A stretch of 64,000 nucleotides of DNA, from the NCBI GenBank assembly GCA_019096065.1, contig JAGUCH010000004.1, positions 8,990,001 through 9,054,000 of the forward strand, written 5' to 3'. A model generated the notes under the pieces. The model was not told where the DNA came from and searched no databases. It was given only the letters and a program-made list of their open reading frames with translations. Shown one piece after another: positions 55,475 through 64,000 of the stretch. A program made the translations under genes and the position numbers. Numbering within the stretch: the first letter of the stretch is position 1; every line of letters starts with the position of its first letter. The stretch is from Paracyclopina nana. Its lineage: Eukaryota; Arthropoda; Copepoda; Cyclopoida; Cyclopettidae.

Positions 55475-55614
55475 GCCCGAAAGGGAGGTGAGGCCGGGCC
55501 CGGCGGGAAGGTGGGCCGGGGGTGCGCCCTGTTGCCCCTCCTCGCATCCAGACAGTTCTGAAAAAATAAAAACAGTGTCAAGGGTAATTCCGTTAAGCCT
55601 GATAAGGACACTTA

Positions 55615-56157
55615 CTACACCACGCCCTCGAGGGGGTCCTCGGTCTCGGGGATCCCGCAGAGGCTGAGGACCCAGCGGGTCGCCCGGGGGAGCTCCTCTG
55701 GCTCGGCCCAGAAGCGGCTGACGAGCCGGTACAGCCCCCGGGGCTTGGCCCGGTTGACCCAGACCAAGCCCGGGAGCACCACCCCATAATAGGCGGCCGC
55801 CGCTGCCACGTTTATGGCGATGCCCTAGAGAATCTCTTCGGCCTGCAATGAAAAGGAAGATCGCTAAAGGGATCTAATCCGTTACGAAAAGAACTTACAA
55901 CACCATCCCCCTGGCAGGTCTGGCCTTGAAGGCCCGCTAGCTGGCCTGCGGGCTCCTGGGGCAGCAGGACCGCGGACTCGGCCGCGGCCTGCCCCCCTTC
56001 GACGGGAAGGTGGGCGGGGGCAGCCGTTGCTGCTGCTGCTGCTGTTGATTGTTCTTTAGACTGTAAAACATAAAATGTTGTTTTACGAATAAGATTGCAC
56101 TGGAATTTGAAGATTTCTGTTTGCACTTACGAAAAAACCGTCCAAAAATGGGGCCAT
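55615..56157 (-). CDS. Antisense spliced gene, 132-aa small membrane-like protein
   Basis: Coding exons 56131-56157, 55899-56060 and 55615-55824, all phase 0. Donors are GTAAGT and acceptors are TTTTACAG and CTCTAG; a 3' UTR exon follows from 55557. The start ATG at 56157 has AAG before it and G after. An alternative acceptor (TTGCAG, exon from 55842) would add six codons including a TAG, so acceptor choice decides between a 67-aa and a 132-aa product. The middle is alanine/proline-rich. The C-terminal third has a hydrophobic run (AAAAAYYGVVLPGLVWV) and a tryptophan-rich basic part. Exons are about 70% GC, unlike the neighbours, which suggests foreign origin. No family recognised. Confidence 0.6.
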
Positions 56158-56367
56158 CTTGGAAAGAATGCTAACTGTGGCGCTACCAAGTAATTTGTTA
56201 CGTATATGAGTAAGAAGTTAACCAAAAGTGCCAAAATAAATGGAATAATTGCGTTAGCTCATAAAGCAGCCCTGACTGCTATGCCGGCATTCTTGGTTGA
56301 TGTAACTACCACACTTGGCGGTATCTAACTTGTGTTATGGTTATAGGACTATTAGGGCATTAGTGCT

Positions 56368-56381
56368 TTTATTAGTTTATT
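56368..56381 (-). terminator. Poly(A) signals of the 294-aa antisense gene
   Basis: Two AATAAA on the minus strand (56376-56381 and 56368-56373), about 85-100 bases after the stop at 56466. Confidence 0.65.
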
Positions 56382-56465
56382 GGATCTGTTGAAGCTCATG
56401 TAAATAAAAACAATGACATAGTGCTAAAACAGAAAGCTAAACACGACGAAACATAACGGTGATCT

Positions 56466-57554
56466 TCAATTGGGAGACGTTGTGGAAGTGCTTGGCACTC
56501 CTTTGGAGGCCTCATCTGGAAGCTCATGGATTGTGGCTTCGGCAATCCGAGGGGTGTTGATATAAAATTGGCTCCTGTTCCGGCGCCGTTTGTTGCGTTT
56601 GCGCTGCAAACTGGGGGCTAGTCTCTCGGGTTCCTGCAATTATAAAAAATAGTAAGATTGAGAGATGAGTTTGCTTTCTTTTCGGACCAAAAGTTGATTG
56701 TAAACTTCTGACCCCTTTAGAATGAGAAACAGAAAAGGAGGCTTACTTGTCTCGTTGGCCGCAACACGTCATAAACTGGCTCGTGTGCCAATGGTACAAA
56801 GGCCTGGCGAGGGAGAGAAGCCACTTGAAAAGTGGGCATTCCATCCCGCATAATGATCATCCCCTCGAAATCCGAAGGCAAAGCGGGGAGTGAGGGCAGG
56901 GGCCGTCTGGTCAAAGTCTCATAAATGCCCGAGGTCGATGGGTTTAACAGGGGCAGGGCCAGAGGTTCCAATTCCACTGGTTCCTCATGCTTGACCTTCT
57001 CGATGCAAGCCCGGCAGAAGCAACAGCTCTTGCATTTCTTGTACAGCTTGTACAAGAGGCATGTAGTGAGAATCAACAGCACCTGCAAAGTAACAAGCGC
57101 ATATTACCTCTGTGTGGTTGAGGATAAGTCTTGGAAAAGGAGGTACTAAATAAGAGATGAAAAGCTTGCTTACCAAAATGACTGTGATGGTGGTTGCTAG
57201 GCCAATCCAGTCTTGCAGCCCGTATTGCTCAAAGTCAAAGACGCCACGAGGAGTGGCTGCTGAGAAGTCTTGTTCTGACTCCTCACGGGACTCTATTGGT
57301 CTCCTGGGCTCTACTAGTTCAGGTGGAGACGATGAAGTTTCTGGAGCTGGTGTGGTTGACATGACAGTGACCTCGGTAGAGGTCACTGGAACCTCAGTTG
57401 CGGCCACTGGAGAATAAGTTGAGGTCCGAGTCCAGGACTCGGGCAGCTTCCAGCGAGTAGTGGTGACTAGAGGCAGCCTTGTGGTGCTCGAAGTCATGAG
57501 AGTTGTAGTTGCTGGAGTTACTGGTGTGGTAACCGGTAATTGCATAAATCCCAT
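56466..57554 (-). CDS. Antisense spliced gene, 294-aa mucin-like membrane protein
   Basis: Three exons in phase 0: 57174-57554, 56747-57082 and 56466-56633. Introns are 91 and 113 bp with GTAAGC donors and TTTGCAG / ATTGCAG acceptors. The N-terminal 105 residues are Thr/Ser/Pro-rich, as in O-glycosylated stalks. A transmembrane helix spans the first splice junction (WIGLATTITVIL plus VLLILTTCLLY), followed by a Cys-rich juxtamembrane segment (KKCKSCCFCRAC), a proline-rich tail with possible tyrosine signals, and a basic cluster (RKRNKRRRNR). No cleavable signal peptide; topology probably N-out by reverse signal-anchor. Good start context (AACAAGATGG). TATA and initiator lie upstream. Family unknown; could be an accessory surface protein. 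Confidence 0.7.
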
Positions 57555-57618
57555 CTTGTTTAGTGTCGACGAAAAGTTGGCCTATTAAAAGTGGTGGGGT
57601 TGAAGGACTGCTTAAGAC

Positions 57619-57653
57619 TGAAGTGAAAGCTGTCCAGGGCAATGCCTTTTATG
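57619..57653 (-). promoter_or_regulatory. TATA box and initiator for the 294-aa antisense gene
   Basis: On the minus strand CATAAAAGG (57645-57653), then TTCAGTC with the A at 57619, 32 bases downstream, which is the arthropod TATA-Inr spacing. A 65-nt 5' UTR without ATG precedes the start at 57554. Confidence 0.6.
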
Positions 57654-57858
57654 CAGGAGAGCTTGTCCTATGTCACAAGACCGAGTCTTGAGCTGTGGAA
57701 TTTGTTGACTCAGCATCTTGGAGACAAGAGCAACAAATCCAGCGGGGAGAAATGATTCACCCAGGCCACAAGAAAATTGCGCACTATAATATGAACGTGC
57801 TGGAGAAATTATGGTAATAATAACGCTGTGAGGCGCTGTTGGTTACCTGTTTGGGAGC

Positions 57859-57894
57859 TATAAAAGAAGGGGTGGAAATGAGCAGGTTACAGTC
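57859..57894 (+). promoter_or_regulatory. TATA box and initiator for the 545-aa gene
   Basis: TATAAAAG (57859-57866) and TACAGTC with the A at 57891, 32 bases downstream. The next ATG (57896) is only five bases away, so the leader would be very short. An upstream start site using the ATG at 57878 is possible. Confidence 0.5.
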
Positions 57895-59476
57895 TATGAT
57901 GAACACTGCTGCTGATACCACCCTACCCAGCCTTGCCAAACTTGGTGAAGCTTTGCCTGAAAACGAGATGGATTCAAAAAAGAATGTTGAAGTCCGAAAG
58001 GTTGACGTGGTCATGATCCCGCAGATAGAGGATCATGAACATGAGGCTTTGCTTATGGAAGAGGTACCTGAGGGTGTGGCCCCTGGTGCAATCGATCAGG
58101 ATGCCTACCGGGCTAATGCCCAGTTTTGGGATGAAGAAAGTGCAGGGTTAGACCAGATGGCGCTCTTTGCTGATGCCCAAACTGGCGATGAAGCTGATGA
58201 GGCAGAGGGACATCCCTTACATGTGAGAGGAGGGGATGCTCCAAGGAAGGACTCTGGTGACCAGGTTATCCATGAGAATGTAGAACATGAGGTTGCAATT
58301 GTGACTCGGGCTCCTAATGCTAGAGTTCTGACTGAAAAAATGGATCAGGATGATGAAGGACCAGCACCTACTCACAATGGTGAGGTAGCCCGTGCTGACC
58401 CTAGATTGATGAGGCCTTGCATAGTTGAGCTCCCCCTTGGGGATGAAGCTGTGAGGCTAAGGTATCCTGTGGCGTATCAGGACTTGATCCGCCCTCCATT
58501 TCCGGATACTGTCAAGACTTATAACCGTCAAGCAATGGCTGTACGGGAATTGGTCCAGAGGGGCTATAACGAAGCCATGTTAAAAGTGGCTGTTAGCAAT
58601 GCTCCGATGGTTAGCCGTGAACGAGCCTTCGACGTCACGGTACGGTGCAATGGTGAGGTCCTGGAGCAACCGGACTTTCGTCGCCCGCTCAAGGTGTGTA
58701 ACTTTGAAACCTTCGAGTTACAATTAAAGCCAGTTAGCGAGGGAGGACCGCTACCAGACTTTGTGGTGGTTTTCTTGATGTTGGGGACGCTCCCAGTCTT
58801 CAATTTGCCAAAGGAGGCTGCGTTCAATGACACCTATCATCGACGCACGAATGTAAGGGATTGGGCTGCGATTCAAAGCCCCTCTGCACTTAGCTACGCA
58901 GTCTACAATGTCCAAGGAAGAGACGGTGCCAGAGTACCTGTTGTGGTATCCAAGCATCTGGCTAAACATGGCGTTGTTCAACTGAAGCCAACACTGGATA
59001 GGTCTTTTGCCAATGCCAGGCTTTTTATGGATGTAAGCTCACCTTACTTCCAGTTGCACGTTGGAACCCCATCTTGCCTAATGCATGAGGTTGCCCAAGC
59101 TCCTCGAAGAATCGATATCAAGGTCGACTTGACTGCCATGCTGCCCCGCGAGGTGGGCAGGTTTGTGGAACGAGTTGAGCGCTCTAACCCCCAAGCGATG
59201 CGTTTCATCTCTGGGGCCCGCTCACTGAAGGTAGCCGAAATACAGGATCGGCCACAGAAAAACCGTCGAGGTACCCGCACTTACTTGGAGGCGGCGACTA
59301 ATCAATCTGCTGGGGCCATGTCTATTAAACAAGGAGCTCCAAAAGCGAAACGTACCAAGGGCGACAAGGAAAAGGCTCGATTGGGCCAATTAATTGTAGC
59401 CAAGATGGAGACGCTATCATCAACTGACTTGAAGTCCTTTGGAGCGGCGATAAATGAGTTTGTTGACCAATTCTAA
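57878..59476 (+). CDS. Sense gene of unknown function (about 530 aa)
   Basis: An open frame of 545 codons from 57839; the first ATGs are 57878 and 57896. The first 190 residues are acidic and probably disordered. Residues 200-470 look globular with beta-type segments (FDVTVRCNGEVLEQ, FETFELQLKPV, FVVVFLMLGTLPVFNLP). The C-terminus has a basic stretch (KAKRTKGDKEKAR) and a short helix. No membrane segment and no known motif. It could be a structural, nucleic-acid-binding or host-interaction protein; no homologue is claimed. It has its own TATA-like promoter and lies just upstream of the envelope-like ORF. AATAAA at 59620 may serve as its poly(A) signal. Confidence 0.7.
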   Translation: MSRLQSMMNTAADTTLPSLAKLGEALPENEMDSKKNVEVRKVDVVMIPQIEDHEHEALLMEEVPEGVAPGAIDQDAYRANAQFWDEESAGLDQMALFADAQTGDEADEAEGHPLHVRGGDAPRKDSGDQVIHENVEHEVAIVTRAPNARVLTEKMDQDDEGPAPTHNGEVARADPRLMRPCIVELPLGDEAVRLRYPVAYQDLIRPPFPDTVKTYNRQAMAVRELVQRGYNEAMLKVAVSNAPMVSRERAFDVTVRCNGEVLEQPDFRRPLKVCNFETFELQLKPVSEGGPLPDFVVVFLMLGTLPVFNLPKEAAFNDTYHRRTNVRDWAAIQSPSALSYAVYNVQGRDGARVPVVVSKHLAKHGVVQLKPTLDRSFANARLFMDVSSPYFQLHVGTPSCLMHEVAQAPRRIDIKVDLTAMLPREVGRFVERVERSNPQAMRFISGARSLKVAEIQDRPQKNRRGTRTYLEAATNQSAGAMSIKQGAPKAKRTKGDKEKARLGQLIVAKMETLSSTDLKSFGAAINEFVDQF

Positions 59477-59592
59477 ACATATGTATTTTGATTTTGGTGT
59501 AGATATGGATTATGAGTTTTGATCAACTTGCTAAATGGACCTCGGGTTCTAAGTAGGTTAGACTCGAGATATACGGTATTATAAAGTAAGAT

Positions 59593-61626
59593 ATGGTCTT
59601 GTGCGCACCTGACTATACTAATAAATGTTTGGTGGGGAAGGCTGGCTCGCTTGCCTTACCCGAAACAAGTACCTGTTGTACATATAAGGCGGCGTGGGCC
59701 TGGGGCCTAGTCAGTTTGTGCTTGACATTCGCTGAGTTAATAATGTTGGTGCTTGTGCTTTTGACTTTGTCTGTGCCCATAATCAACGGCCGGGCTGCAT
59801 CTAATGCACTATTAGATGGACCGGTATGTCACAAAGGGCATGCCTTGGTCCCTGTGCGCGTGGTTTACCATCCTAAGCCTGATAAAAAGGCTATGATCAT
59901 AGATACTGGTAACTTCCGCCAGCTCCTTGAAAAGACCCTCGACTCGGTGAATGTGCTCGAGGATGGTGTGGGGCGGTTAACAGAGGAGGTTCCTACCACT
60001 CAGACTCCCACTGACGTAGTGACCTACCAAGATAGAGAATATGTGGGTGTTAAGGCTCCACCAACAAAATTGGATGAGGAGTGTAAGACACTAGGACTTG
60101 ATTTTAGTTCGTTTGTTCCGGAAAACCAAGGTGACATGGACAGAACATTAGAACTCTTGACTCAAGCAGCAGATTCTAATACTGCGACCACCTTCACTTT
60201 TTGCTTGAAGTTTCGTTTCATTGGGAACACTCCAGTTTCACTGGATGGACATGTTCCGTTTGATAGAATTCCATGGAAAGAAGTTCCTAAAGCTTCCATC
60301 AAACCTGGATTCCCATGCATAACAGGGAAGTTTGCTGACAAAAAACTAGTGGAGGCTTCGTCACATCTTTATGACGGCACAAGCTCGGTGGGAACTATTT
60401 GTGTACGTCATAAATATGCCATTAATCATAAGGGCCAGATCAGCCATAAATTGTCCAAGGCCAAAAGTATGGTCAACCATGCTTTGACTGCTCTTAAAAA
60501 CCTTGCTGAAGCTGGTCGCACTACAAAATTTACTGAAGGAATGATGAAGAAAGTCAAACTTCTGGTCATTCCGGATAATATTAGTTTAGCAGTACACATG
60601 CTGCGAAAGGTTAGTGATGCATTTGTAAAACTTGGTTACTTGCCTGGAGATTACCAGGAAGTGCTAGCGATGGTGGAACAAATAGTTACCTTTGCTAGAA
60701 ACATTAGGCAGGTTGACAAGCGATTCAGTCTGCCCCGAGTTAACATAGCTAGTGATCTGGAGAACCAAGCTGTGACTAATAGTGTGTATGATCCACTAAC
60801 TAATACTGAAGTTGTGGGTGATAGTGTATCTCAGGGAATGATGAGTTTCCACAGTTTGGATCCTGAACCTGAAGTGACATTTAAAGTAGTGTCTAGAAGT
60901 GTTCATGGACAAGTGTTAGCGGACACATTCTTAACAAAATATAAAGATATGGCTTATGTCACTAAGGATCTACCCATTTATGGAGATTGCTATATGCATG
61001 ATGCCAATGTCACTGTGTGTGGTAATAAGCATGTTACAATGCCATATGGAGCCCAACAGTGTGCCAAGTTATTATTGGGCTTAGCCTTGGGTGACCCTTT
61101 TTCCGAGTGTAACATGGTCCCATTGACTGATAATACATTGGAAGAAGTGGCTTGCCAGGAATACAGGGGATTCCTGAACGTCATCAAGGACACTTCCATA
61201 AACAGGACTTGCTTAAATGACTTTAAGAATTCCATAACTTTAGTGCCTGGCTCGTACCAAGTGCTGAGCCATTGCCTGGTCACGATGGGAAGTTATAGTA
61301 CTGGGTATGAAGACTCCCCGTGGGAAAGTGACATTTTGAAGTTCTTTACAAAGTTTCCAGAGGAAGAGCCATTGGGTTTGTTTGACCATTGGAAAATCAT
61401 ACTAATTATAAGCACACTTTCAGGCTTTATTATAATTTTGTTAGTCTGCATCCTAGTGTGGAAACGTCGGGCACTAATCCGCAGATGCTGTGGAGAGCCT
61501 AATTATGTTGAACCAAGAACTGGGCGCCGGCGAGTTAATGCCAGGCGCCTTGACAATGAAAAGGACCCCATGGAAATGGGACTGATGGGTGCAAAAAACA
61601 AACTTGGAGCTGCTACGTTAGTATAA
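59593..61626 (+). CDS. env: Envelope-like type I membrane glycoprotein
   Basis: 677 aa from the ATG at 59593, shortly after a TATAAAG; an alternative start about 50 codons in gives a cleaner signal peptide (MLVLVLLTLSVPIING). The ectodomain of about 550 residues has scattered cysteines (CHKGH, CKTLG, CITGKF, CVRHKY, CYMHD, CGNKH, CAKLL, CNMVP, CQEYRG, CLNDF), NxS/T sites and a helical part (KAKSMVNHALTALKNL). A transmembrane helix lies near the end (IILIISTLSGFIIILLVCILVW), followed by a basic tail. No furin site plus fusion peptide is visible, so it is not F-type. Position before the 3' LTR fits an env. The fusion class is unknown. Confidence 0.7.
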   Translation: MVLCAPDYTNKCLVGKAGSLALPETSTCCTYKAAWAWGLVSLCLTFAELIMLVLVLLTLSVPIINGRAASNALLDGPVCHKGHALVPVRVVYHPKPDKKAMIIDTGNFRQLLEKTLDSVNVLEDGVGRLTEEVPTTQTPTDVVTYQDREYVGVKAPPTKLDEECKTLGLDFSSFVPENQGDMDRTLELLTQAADSNTATTFTFCLKFRFIGNTPVSLDGHVPFDRIPWKEVPKASIKPGFPCITGKFADKKLVEASSHLYDGTSSVGTICVRHKYAINHKGQISHKLSKAKSMVNHALTALKNLAEAGRTTKFTEGMMKKVKLLVIPDNISLAVHMLRKVSDAFVKLGYLPGDYQEVLAMVEQIVTFARNIRQVDKRFSLPRVNIASDLENQAVTNSVYDPLTNTEVVGDSVSQGMMSFHSLDPEPEVTFKVVSRSVHGQVLADTFLTKYKDMAYVTKDLPIYGDCYMHDANVTVCGNKHVTMPYGAQQCAKLLLGLALGDPFSECNMVPLTDNTLEEVACQEYRGFLNVIKDTSINRTCLNDFKNSITLVPGSYQVLSHCLVTMGSYSTGYEDSPWESDILKFFTKFPEEEPLGLFDHWKIILIISTLSGFIIILLVCILVWKRRALIRRCCGEPNYVEPRTGRRRVNARRLDNEKDPMEMGLMGAKNKLGAATLV

Positions 61627-61740
61627 AGCTAAAGTTTTGTTGTATCACTTATCATTTACTATTGAGCAATCTAGTCACCTTTTTTCATATTTTAGTTCAT
61701 AAAATGATGACAAAAGCTGAAAAAGTTTGGGCCGGGGTAA
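61627..61740 (+). other. 3' untranslated region and purine-rich stretch before the 3' LTR
   Basis: 114 bp. The last 20 bases (AAAAGTTTGGGCCGGGGTAA) include a weak purine tract that would prime plus-strand synthesis. Confidence 0.5.
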
Positions 61741-62449
61741 TGATGGACGACAAGTTCATCATGGCGTTATGATATGGAAATGGGATGACAGAAACAGAAG
61801 GAAGAAGAAGATGACTATTCAACGCAAAAATATCAACCATAACCTCGCAACCTCCCTGTTGAATTGCATCAGAAATATGGGAAGGAAGATGAAGCTACCT
61901 GGTGAAGGGAGGTTAGCCTTGGGAGGACAAGGCAGGATTGCGAGGTAGAAGGGAGTTCTTCGGGGGACCTCAGAGAAGCAACATGTCAACTTTATAGCTA
62001 GAGGTTGACTGGTGTGAACTCTGCCAGCAGCTGGAACCTGAAGATCCTCACCAAGTTTGATGTGTGCAGCACTGAAGCGACAGTCGCAGAGAAGAAACTT
62101 TATTGTCATATATATTGTTTTGAGCTCTGATTAGAAGCAGCTGTTATGTCGTGTTGTGCCAGCTAATGAATAGAAAATACCATCAGACCTTAATGAAGTA
62201 TATTAGTGCTCAACTCATAGCGAGGTCCTGATCCCTGGAATGATCAGGGTGAAAGGGCGAGCCTTAACCACTGGTCAACTGTACATAAGCGTGCCGAGAG
62301 GTTCCTTGCTAGAAGCTGTGTACGTGAGGCTGCGGCCTCTGCATAGCGGCTTGTGAGACCTGGCAGCTCCGGTGTTGCGAATGAGTACTGGACTTGGGAC
62401 CGATGCTTAACCTTCCTAGGTTCCTAAAGAGAGTACGAATTGTACACCA
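61741..62449 (+). repeat. 3' LTR of the giant element
   Basis: 709 bp, identical to 37721-38429 as far as direct comparison shows. It is followed by the GCTT duplicate. Confidence 0.97.
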
Positions 62450-63037
62450 GCTTCTCAATGAGTCCAGCTGCATCCAGGATGGGATCATCATAACCCTCGA
62501 AAAGGAGTTCACGAACAGTCTTTCGAATGAAAATTTCTTCTTTCTTGAGGAATCCCAAGCCCATGTTGATGATGCCTTTGGTTGCACTAGGCAAAGGTTC
62601 AATTTTGGCACCTAATGTAGCCAAAGGGACATTGACAATTGTGATTTTTTCATCGAGATCTCCAGACAGGTGTACCCAAGTCTTTGCTTGCTTGTAGGTG
62701 ACCGTTCCATTGTCGGGGTGCCAAACCTCATCGAATTTGTGGTGGAACTCCTGGAAAATGTAGGGGCCCATCTCCACTAGGATGGGCTTGGCTCCATAGG
62801 CTGACACCTCATTGGCATTCGAGATGTTGAACAGGTACATTTTGGACACGAGTGGCACAGGCAAGTCCTTCCACATTGGGTAGCTTTGGGAGCTGGGAGA
62901 CAAGACCATGTTGTCCCGGAGGATGAGATCCAGTGCTTGGTTGCTGATGCAAATCAACACAATGCCAATGCCAAGAATGCTGGCACCAACCAGGATCTTG
63001 GAGTACTTGCAGCCACAACAGACTGCCATTTTTAAGC
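62450..63037 (-). pseudogene. CD36-family scavenger receptor, N-terminal part (split by insertion)
   Basis: Start ATG at 63029 with context AAAAATGG. First transmembrane helix (ILVGASILGIGIVLICISNQ), then the ectodomain with PMWKDLPVPL, YLFNISNANE, VEMGPYIFQE and ATKGIINMG, all CD36 landmarks. The exon begins at 63037 after TTTTTTCAG, so a non-coding first exon lies upstream (not found). The coding sequence runs to 62450, where the LTR starts; read-through would add about eight foreign residues and stop in the LTR, leaving about 201 aa. That product lacks most of the ligand-binding ectodomain and the second membrane helix. Confidence 0.9.
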
Positions 63038-63039
63038 CT

Positions 63040-64000
63040 GAAAAAATTTAAAGCCAAATTAAGCAAGAAAAATGAATACTGCCCAAGACATCTCTGATTG
63101 TGGCTCAAAGCTCAAATTACACTTCTAAAGTCCAATTATGCTGAAAAGGTCCAATTAAGCTTTCAAAGGCCAAAAATGCTTCAAAAGTCAAATTGTGCTA
63201 AAAAGTCCAATTATGCTTTACAAGTTAAATCGTGCTCCAGAAGTCAAATAATGCTTCAAAAGCCAAATTAAATTTTGCTCTATAAATCAAATTGTGCAAA
63301 AAAAGTCCAATTATGCTTCAAAAGTCAAATTGTGCTAAAAAGTCCAATTATGCTTAATAAGTAAAATTGTGCTCCAAAAGTCGAATAACGCTACAAAAGC
63401 CAGATTAAATTTTGCTCTTTAAGTCAAATTGTGCTCCAAAAGTCAAATAATGCTTCAAAAGCCAAATTAAATTTTGCTTCAAAAGCCAGATTAAATTTTG
63501 CTTCAAAAGCCAAATTAAATTTTGCTTCAAAAGCCAAATTAAATTTTGCTTCAAAAGCCAGATTAAATTTTGCTCTTTAAGTCAAATTGTGCTAAAAAAG
63601 TCAAATTGTGCTAAAAAAGTCAAATGAGCTAAAAAAAGTCAAATTGTGCTAAAAAGTCCTATTACGCTTAACAAGTCAAATTGTGCTCCAGAAGTCAAAT
63701 AATGCTTCAAAAGCCAAATCAAAATTTGCTTTATAAGTCAAATTGTGCTAAAAAAGTCAAATGAGCTAAAAAAGTCTAATTGTGCTTGAAAAGTCAAATT
63801 TGGCTTCAAATGAAAAATATTTCATCAAAAGTCAAATTATACTTCCACATCCAAATTATGTATCAAAAGTCCAATTATGCTTAATAAGTCAAATTGTGCC
63901 TCAAAAGTTAAGCTTTGCTTAGGTAAGTCAAATTTGACTACAAGTCGCCAATTTCGGCTCAAGTTTCGCTCAAGAGTCGAATTTCGCGCCAAATTGGCAA
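63040..64000. repeat. Degenerate tandem repeat (AAAAGTCAAATTGTGCT)
   Basis: Dozens of copies of a unit of about 20-22 bp, such as AAAAGTCAAATTGTGCT and CTTCAAAAGCCAAATTAAAT, fill the region upstream of the CD36 coding exon. It is probably intronic or promoter-distal. No gene seen. Confidence 0.85.

Larger units (their letters stand above)
37721..62449 (+). mobile_element. Giant (24.7 kb) LTR retroelement with antisense cargo genes
   Basis: Two 709-bp LTRs that appear identical bound 24,729 bp. Ends are TG...CA with a 4-bp target duplication. Inside, in order: primer site, 1.3-kb leader, gag, pol (PR-RT-RH-IN, Ty3/gypsy-like order), a third ORF, about 5.7 kb of non-coding repeat units, two spliced antisense genes, a divergent promoter region, a 545-aa sense gene and a membrane glycoprotein-like ORF. 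Typical gypsy elements are 5-9 kb. LTR identity and long open frames show a very recent insertion, and the element is possibly autonomous. Its lineage within Ty3/gypsy and retroviruses cannot be set from sight. Confidence 0.95.

Overview
The window is nuclear DNA of an animal, most likely an arthropod (springtail or small crustacean would fit). The evidence is short GT-AG introns, AATAAA signals, a DEG/ENaC channel, a CD36-family receptor, a secreted kelch protein, and arthropod-type LTR retroelements. The species cannot be fixed from the sequence.

Layout. Positions 1 to about 3420 hold the 3' end of an errantivirus-like Ty3/gypsy element (integrase, class I F-type envelope, 3' LTR). A 12-exon DEG/ENaC channel gene with LNR (Lin-12/Notch) repeats lies on the minus strand at 3844-7610. 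A degenerate second copy lies at 26127-29907, and the duplicated blocks are about 3556-8735 and 25796-31000. Between them sit a decayed gypsy element with intact LTRs and a 4-bp target duplication (10115-17975), a 5'-truncated BEL/Pao-like piece with an unusually long 3' extension (20627-24838), and several tandem repeats. From 31000 to 33980 there are minisatellites and inverted repeats. A secreted coiled-coil/kelch gene follows at 33985-36597 (+), convergent with a CD36-family gene (-).

The most notable object is a 24,729-bp LTR element at 37721-62449 inserted inside the coding exon of the CD36 gene. Its two 709-bp LTRs look identical base for base, have TG...CA ends, and are flanked by a GCTT target duplication. 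Removing the element and one GCTT leaves a continuous 523-codon CD36 frame. The element carries a gag ORF (828 aa), a pol ORF (about 2211 aa: membrane segments, protease, a roughly 600-aa spacer, RT, RNase H, integrase) whose ATG overlaps the gag stop as TAATG, and a third ORF offset by -1. These are followed by a roughly 5.7-kb non-coding core of diverged, regularly spaced repeat units, two intron-containing genes on the antisense strand, a divergent TATA/initiator promoter region, a 545-aa sense gene of unknown function, and a 677-aa membrane glycoprotein-like ORF.

How it fits together: gag-pol would supply replication, and the last ORF is a candidate envelope. The antisense genes with introns, the apparent internal promoters and the structured core are not standard for Ty3/gypsy elements. 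Antisense introns would survive reverse transcription of the sense genome, so these genes may be stable cargo. LTR identity and open frames point to a very recent, possibly active insertion that has broken this CD36 copy. No sequence search was possible, so novelty is an inference.
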